Source: an uncultured bacterium (lineage in GTDB: Bacteria; Planctomycetota; Planctomycetia; Pirellulales; UBA1268). From it: 9,335 bases of DNA. The stretch spans positions 1 through 9,335 of the forward strand of contig CALGAS010000460.1 in NCBI GenBank assembly GCA_937959175.1, read 5' to 3'. The translations under genes and the position numbers were made by a program. Positions 6,320 to 9,335 of this stretch are shown piece after piece; the stretch's first letter is position 1; each line of letters opens with the position of its first letter. Below the pieces are notes generated by a model that worked only from the letters and a program-made list of their open reading frames with translations, did no database searches and was not told the DNA's origin.

Positions 6320-6336
6320 GGCAAGCGGGTTGCCAC
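6320..6336 (-). promoter_or_regulatory. Sigma-54-type promoter of the 218-aa PEP-CTERM gene
   Basis: The minus strand reads GTGGCAACCCGCTTGCC. GG (6333-6334) and GC (6321-6322) are exactly 10 bases apart and TGGCA-N6-TTGC is kept, with deviations from consensus at the C and G after TGGCA. Transcription would start near 6309, 27 bp before the ATG. The same bases also form the inverted repeat GGCAA-GCGGG-TTGCC, so a repressor site is an alternative reading. Confidence 0.5.
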
Positions 6337-6369
6337 TCAACACGATCCAACTGCAAAAGCTGTGCCGTT

Positions 6370-6574
6370 ATCCGAAATGCGACACCGAGTTCTTCGGTGG
6401 TGGACGGAGAACGCTTAACTCCGCACACTCGTCCACGTTCACCAACGCGATCACTCCTCTGAGGGGGTGGGGCGAATCGCTCCGGAGGAGCGATCATCGG
6501 TGGGGCGATTCGCACCACGAGCCGTCGGCATGGGGCGTTTTGCACCAGGCGATCCCATCCGAAATGCGACACCG
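6370..6574. repeat. 18-bp direct repeats bracketing the motif array
   Basis: ATCCGAAATGCGACACCG occurs perfectly at 6370-6387 and again at 6557-6574, 187 bp apart, on the same strand. The first copy runs into the hairpin CACCGA-GTTCT-TCGGTG (6383-6399), followed by GTGGACG (6400-6406)/CGTCCAC (6430-6436). Between the repeats lies the three-copy dyad array. The whole forms most of the intergenic region 6283-6611. Confidence 0.7.
6466..6547. promoter_or_regulatory. Array of three operator-like dyad motifs
   Basis: Three related copies start TGGGGCG at 6468, 6501 and 6531. The copies are TGGGGCGAATCGCTCCG, TGGGGCGATTCGCACCA and TGGGGCGTTTTGCACCA. The first two keep the core GCGA-N-TCGC, and the second has 8 of 10 symmetric positions in GGTGGGGCGA-T-TCGCACCACG. 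Centres 6476, 6509 and 6539 are 33 and 30 bp apart, about three helical turns. A perfect 8-bp hairpin ATCGCTCC-GGA-GGAGCGAT (6476-6494) overlaps the first copy. The likely function is binding of a dimeric regulator controlling the genes on one or both sides. Confidence 0.55.
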
Positions 6575-6611
6575 GGCCTCTGCTGACCGGCGGCGCTGCT
6601 CTACTGGTGGG

Positions 6612-7631
6612 ATGCCCCCGGGTGCGCGAGATCTGCTGGAACGTTTCGCGGTGGTCAGCACCGCAAAACTCCCCGCCGCGCAGCGGGCAACCTCGGAGTT
6701 TTGGCCTGCTCACGAAAGCGAGATCGTGGGGCCGGACCCGTATGCCCTCATCCTCAATCGAGCGCTCCTTGGCGATCTTGCCATCACCTACGTTCGCTGC
6801 TCCGCCCGGATCCGGGTCAGGTTGCTCGAGCCGTGCCGCCACCCCTGCCTGATCGTCCCGCTGGCAGGGAGTGTCGAAATCAGCGGCGATTCAGGCACCT
6901 ACCAGGCGATTCCCGGTCAGCCGCTTCTGCGGGCGGCCGGCTGGCTGCGGCGGTTCGAGGCGGCTCCCTGCCGATGCCTGCTCCTCGACGTCACCACGGC
7001 GGCCCTGGAACGCTCATCGAAGTCCGCCGGACGGGAGAACGTGGCCTCCCTGGGGCATGTTTCGTTCGCGGGCGAGGTCGCCGACCTGCTCCACAGCAGG
7101 GTGCTGAGCTTCGCCCGGGCCGTCAACACGAGTACCCGGGCCGTCGCGCTCCAGGGGTTGTCCGAAGCGGATCGCCTCCGTCTCCTCTCGACCGGGATTC
7201 GCGGGCGGGAGGCATCGCTCCTTCGCACCCTTGCGACGGCGCTGGCCGCCGAGCCCCGCTCCGAGCAGCTCGCCGACTCGGCCGACGTGGAGGCATGGCT
7301 GAGGCAGCATGCGATGAACCGGATGCCGCTGGCCGAAATCGCCCGCCGAGCCGGCCGATCGATGCGGTCGATCCAGCGAGCCTGCTGCAAACTGGGCTAC
7401 ACGCCCCAGGCGTTCCTCCGCGCCGTGCGGCTGGACCGCGCCCGCGAGCTGCTCCTCGATCCGGCGGGCGGCCTGACGATCGCCGATGTCGCCGAGACCG
7501 TCGGCTACCCGCACGAGGGGCGGTTTGCCGGGTATTACCATGACCGTTTCGGGGAGCTTCCCTCGGCCACGCTCGCCCGCAGCCATCGCAGTCCGCCGCC
7601 GATTCGCCCCGCGGAAAAAGGCTCTGGTTGA
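6612..7631 (+). CDS. AraC-family transcriptional regulator
   Basis: A 339-aa regulator from the ATG at 6612, matching the usual length of AraC proteins with an N-terminal ligand/dimerisation domain. The open frame extends to 6318, but that part covers the repeat array and reads as noncoding. A GGTGGG just before the ATG is the only, closely spaced, Shine-Dalgarno candidate. The N-terminal part (about 1-150) resembles the AraC-binding-like cupin region (RVRLLEPCRHPCLIVPLAGSVEISG). The C-terminal HTH_18 domain covers about 225-322. Its first helix-turn-helix is MPLAEIARRAGRSMRSIQRACCKLGYTP, then FLRAVRLDRARELLLD, and the second is LTIADVAETVGYPHEGRFAGYYHDRFGELP. It is divergent from the 218-aa PEP-CTERM gene across the dyad array, so autoregulation or control of that gene is plausible. 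The inducer is unknown. Confidence 0.88.
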   Translation: MPPGARDLLERFAVVSTAKLPAAQRATSEFWPAHESEIVGPDPYALILNRALLGDLAITYVRCSARIRVRLLEPCRHPCLIVPLAGSVEISGDSGTYQAIPGQPLLRAAGWLRRFEAAPCRCLLLDVTTAALERSSKSAGRENVASLGHVSFAGEVADLLHSRVLSFARAVNTSTRAVALQGLSEADRLRLLSTGIRGREASLLRTLATALAAEPRSEQLADSADVEAWLRQHAMNRMPLAEIARRAGRSMRSIQRACCKLGYTPQAFLRAVRLDRARELLLDPAGGLTIADVAETVGYPHEGRFAGYYHDRFGELPSATLARSHRSPPPIRPAEKGSG

Positions 7632-7644
7632 AAAGGCGACTGTC

Positions 7645-8019
7645 TCAGAATGCCAGGATGACGACCAGGGCCGTCAGGCCCACCATCACGAGGGCCACGC
7701 CCATCCAGCGGGCCACGGCTGGGCGGTCGGCGTAGCGGTAGGCGTCGTTTTTGAGGGCCGTGAGCACGCGGCGGTGCTCCCACATGCCGACGAGCGTGGC
7801 GGCGATCCCCAGCAGGATCAGCACCGCCCCGAAAATCCGCGTCTTGAGCGGAGAGAGGGCGGCAATCTTGCCGTCGAGAGCCAACGCGGCCTCGCCGACC
7901 CGTTCGATCGCGAACCCGAGGCTGATCATCGCCAGGCTCGTGCGAATCCAGGCCAGGAGCGTGCGGTCGGCCGCCTCGCGGTTTCGCTCCCGAGCCAGTT
8001 CATCGGTCAACGTCGGCAT
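7645..8019 (-). CDS. DUF202 (YidH-like) inner-membrane protein
   Basis: A 124-aa membrane protein of the DUF202 family. The N-terminus has the family signature ERNREAADRTLLAWIRTSLAMISLGFA (about 11-37). Three hydrophobic helices follow at about 24-40, 62-80 and 103-123. DUF202 proteins sit in the cytoplasmic membrane; no reaction is established for them. The ATG at 8017-8019 is preferred over the upstream in-frame ATG at 8088 because the family begins shortly before the ER...LAWIRT motif, although neither has a Shine-Dalgarno sequence. The stop lies 13 bp from that of the convergent AraC-type gene. It follows uvrC on the same strand, but 203 bp with two palindromes separate them, so co-transcription is doubtful. 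Confidence 0.88.
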   Translation of the reverse strand: MPTLTDELARERNREAADRTLLAWIRTSLAMISLGFAIERVGEAALALDGKIAALSPLKTRIFGAVLILLGIAATLVGMWEHRRVLTALKNDAYRYADRPAVARWMGVALVMVGLTALVVILAF

Positions 8020-8130
8020 GGGACAGGAGGGGGAACGCGGAGGGGCGAGACGGCGCGGGAGTGGTCCACAGTTCGCGAAATGTAGCATTTTGAGGCTGCC
8101 GGGGGCGTCTCTTGCCCAACGGCCCGCCGT

Positions 8131-8152
8131 CCCTCCGGCTCGCGCCGGAGGG
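8131..8152. repeat. Perfect 9-bp GC-rich hairpin (REP-like)
   Basis: CCCTCCGGC (8131-8139), TCGC loop (8140-8143) and GCCGGAGGG (8144-8152) form a perfect stem with a tetraloop. There is no U-tract, so it is not a classic terminator. The shape is that of a REP-type dispersed palindrome; dispersal cannot be tested from this window. Confidence 0.6.
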
Positions 8153-8160
8153 CTTCTATG

Positions 8161-8209
8161 GAAAAGGGGACTGGCTCCGAGCGAAGCGAGGTGCCTGTCC
8201 CCCTTTTTC
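8161..8209. repeat. REP-like palindrome after uvrC, possible terminator
   Basis: GAAAAGGGGACTGGCTCC (8161-8178) is mirrored by GGTGCCTGTCCCCCTTTTT (about 8190-8208), with a few mismatches and GC-GAA-GC at the tip. Read on the minus strand, the stem follows the uvrC stop and ends in a T-run (TTTTC), so it can serve as the uvrC terminator. Arms built on GGGGACAGGCACC resemble dispersed palindromes often linked to REP-associated Y1 transposases; that link is from general knowledge. Confidence 0.6.
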
Positions 8210-8227
8210 TACTCCCCTTTTTCTACT
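8200..8227. repeat. 14-bp tandem duplication covering the uvrC stop codon
   Basis: CCCCTTTTTCTACT occurs twice in perfect tandem (8200-8213 and 8214-8227). The second copy contains the uvrC stop (TAG on the minus strand, 8223-8225); the first copy overlaps the arm of the palindrome next to it. The duplication probably arose by slippage or with insertion of the palindrome. Confidence 0.75.
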
Positions 8228-9335
8228 CCTCGAGCGTTCGCTTGCCCCGCAGCAGATGATGGTAGTGCTGGGCGAATCGGTGGGCCTCGTCGCGGACGTA
8301 CTCCAGCAGCCGCAGCGAGAAGGAACTGCGAGAGAGCCGGAGCGGCTCGCTCCGTCCGGGCAGGAAGACCTCCTCCTCCCGCTTGGCCAGCGAGATCACG
8401 CAGGGGGCCTCGATGCCGAGGCTCTCGAGGGCCTCGAGCGCCGCGGAGAGCTGCCCCTTGCCGCCGTCGACCAGGAAGATGTCGGGCAGCGAGGAGCCCT
8501 CGCGGACGAGCCGGGCAAACCGCCGCGAGACGACCTCGTGGATGCTCCGGAAGTCGTCGATCCCCGCGACCTCCTTGATCCGGTACCGCTTGTAGCCCGC
8601 CTTGAAGGGGAGCCCGTCGATGAACTGCACGAGGCTGGCGACCGTCTCGTTGCCGGCCAGGTGGGCGATGTCGACGCCCTCGATCACCCGCGGGGGCGTC
8701 GCCAGCCCGAGCACCTTCTGGAGGCCGGCCAGGCCCTTCTTGGGATCGACGAGGAAGACCTCCGGCTGGACGTGCTCCTCGAGTTCGCCCCGCTGGTCGA
8801 GCGTCTCGAGGAGCCGGATCTCGTCGCGGAGCCGGGCCGCCTTCTCGAACTCCAGGGCCGCCGAGGCGGCGAGCATCTCGGCCTTCATCTCCTCGAGCAG
8901 CCGCCGCTTGCCGCCGTCAAGGAAGGTCTTGAGGCGGTTGATGTCCTTGCGGTAGTCCTGCTTCGAGATCCGCAGGTTGCAGGGGGCGGTGCACTGGCCG
9001 ATCGAGGCCAGCAGGCAGGGGCGAAACCACCGCCAGCGGTCGTCGTCGGCGTCGATGTCGAGCGTGCAGGTGCGAAACTTGAAGATCCGCTGGAGGACGA
9101 CGATCGCCCCCCGCAGCGAGCCGGCGCTGGTGAAGGGGCCGTAGAGCTTCACCCCCTTCTGCTCGGGCGTCCGCGTGAACTCGACCCGCGGGTAGTCCTC
9201 GTGGGTCGTGATCTGGAGGTAGGGGAAGGTCTTGTCGTCCTTGAGGTCGCTGTTGAACCGAGGCTGGACGTCCTTGACCAGCCGGCTCTCGAGCAGGAGT
9301 GCGTCGACCTCGCTCTCGACCTCCAGGTAACCGAT
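8223..9335 (-). CDS. uvrC: UvrC, excinuclease ABC subunit C, C-terminal 370 residues
   Basis: Nucleotide excision repair endonuclease that, with UvrB, cuts DNA on both sides of a lesion. The gene enters from the right edge, so the GIY-YIG start is missing. Visible (numbering from the edge) are the end of the GIY-YIG domain (EVDALLLESRLVKDVQPRFN, DDKTFPYLQIT), the cysteine region (FRTC...RPCLLASIGQCTAPCNLR), the UvrB-binding UVR motif (about 145-177, ALEFEKAARLRDEIRLLE) and the RNase H-like nuclease. Its DDH triad is intact: D222 (EGVDIAHL), D290 (LVDGGKGQL) and H352 (RDEAHRFA). Two parts of the Escherichia coli-type protein are absent. Only about 40 residues separate the UVR motif from the first catalytic Asp, and the chain ends just after RDEAHRFA...RGKRTLEE with no tandem helix-hairpin-helix domain. 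I believe this compact form is common in planctomycetes (from memory). The stop lies within a tandem repeat. Confidence 0.95.
   Translation of the reverse strand: MGYLEVESEVDALLLESRLVKDVQPRFNSDLKDDKTFPYLQITTHEDYPRVEFTRTPEQKGVKLYGPFTSAGSLRGAIVVLQRIFKFRTCTLDIDADDDRWRWFRPCLLASIGQCTAPCNLRISKQDYRKDINRLKTFLDGGKRRLLEEMKAEMLAASAALEFEKAARLRDEIRLLETLDQRGELEEHVQPEVFLVDPKKGLAGLQKVLGLATPPRVIEGVDIAHLAGNETVASLVQFIDGLPFKAGYKRYRIKEVAGIDDFRSIHEVVSRRFARLVREGSSLPDIFLVDGGKGQLSAALEALESLGIEAPCVISLAKREEEVFLPGRSEPLRLSRSSFSLRLLEYVRDEAHRFAQHYHHLLRGKRTLEE

Noticed and set aside
6318..6611. N-terminal extension of the AraC-family gene by 98 codons
   Set aside because: The extension covers the direct repeats and dyad array, has no family similarity, and the protein has normal length from the ATG at 6612.
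7486..8085. Plus-strand frame over the AraC-type and DUF202 genes
   Set aside because: It is antisense to the clear DUF202 protein and rich in His/Gly/Arg with no domain.
1..9335. Search for tRNA, rRNA, CRISPR arrays and complete insertion sequences
   Set aside because: I saw no cloverleaf, no rRNA-like conserved stretch, no regularly spaced repeats beyond the three-copy motif array, and no transposase gene.

Overview
The window looks like a planctomycete chromosome, most likely of the Pirellulales type. The GC content is high. One end carries a Tat-exported DUF1501 protein, three genes end in PEP-CTERM sorting signals, and the UvrC has a shortened architecture. All of these fit that lineage, but the assignment is inferred from gene content, not from a marker gene.

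Layout. At 1-452 (minus) is the N-terminal part of a DUF1501 protein, which runs off the left edge. At 645-1265 (minus) is a TetR-family repressor. From 1266 to 1989 there is no intact gene, but the plus strand holds the remains of an XRE/HigA-like antitoxin gene broken by one in-frame TAG. At 1990-3075 (minus) is a secreted FGE/sulfatase-modifying-fold protein that lacks the catalytic cysteines and ends in PEP-CTERM. A 487-bp divergent intergenic region separates it from a two-gene plus-strand unit: an AbiEii-type nucleotidyltransferase (3563-4252) whose stop overlaps the start of a small acidic protein (4249-4569). A hairpin repeat (4594-4658) then abuts a second PEP-CTERM gene (4660-5574, plus), which has no convincing start. 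A third PEP-CTERM gene converges on it (5626-6282, minus). A repeat-rich divergent region (6283-6611) leads to an AraC-family regulator (6612-7631, plus). DUF202 (7645-8019, minus) and uvrC (8223-9335, minus, running off the right edge) close the window. The gap between those two holds palindromic REP-like repeats.

How the parts may work together. The most interesting signal is regulatory. Two of the three PEP-CTERM genes have -24/-12 elements with the sigma-54 GG-N10-GC spacing (3197-3213 and 6320-6336). About 170-230 bp upstream of each predicted transcription start lies the same dyad motif with core GCGA-N-TCGC. There is one copy upstream of the FGE-fold gene and three copies, 30-33 bp apart, upstream of the 218-aa PEP-CTERM gene, next to the AraC-type regulator. 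This suggests a shared regulon of PEP-CTERM surface proteins driven by sigma-54 plus an activator bound at a distance. The idea rests on pattern reading only and needs a genome-wide motif test.

A second point of interest is the AbiEii-type toxin without a recognisable AbiEi antitoxin. It is instead translationally coupled to a downstream, strongly acidic 106-aa protein that I do not recognise.
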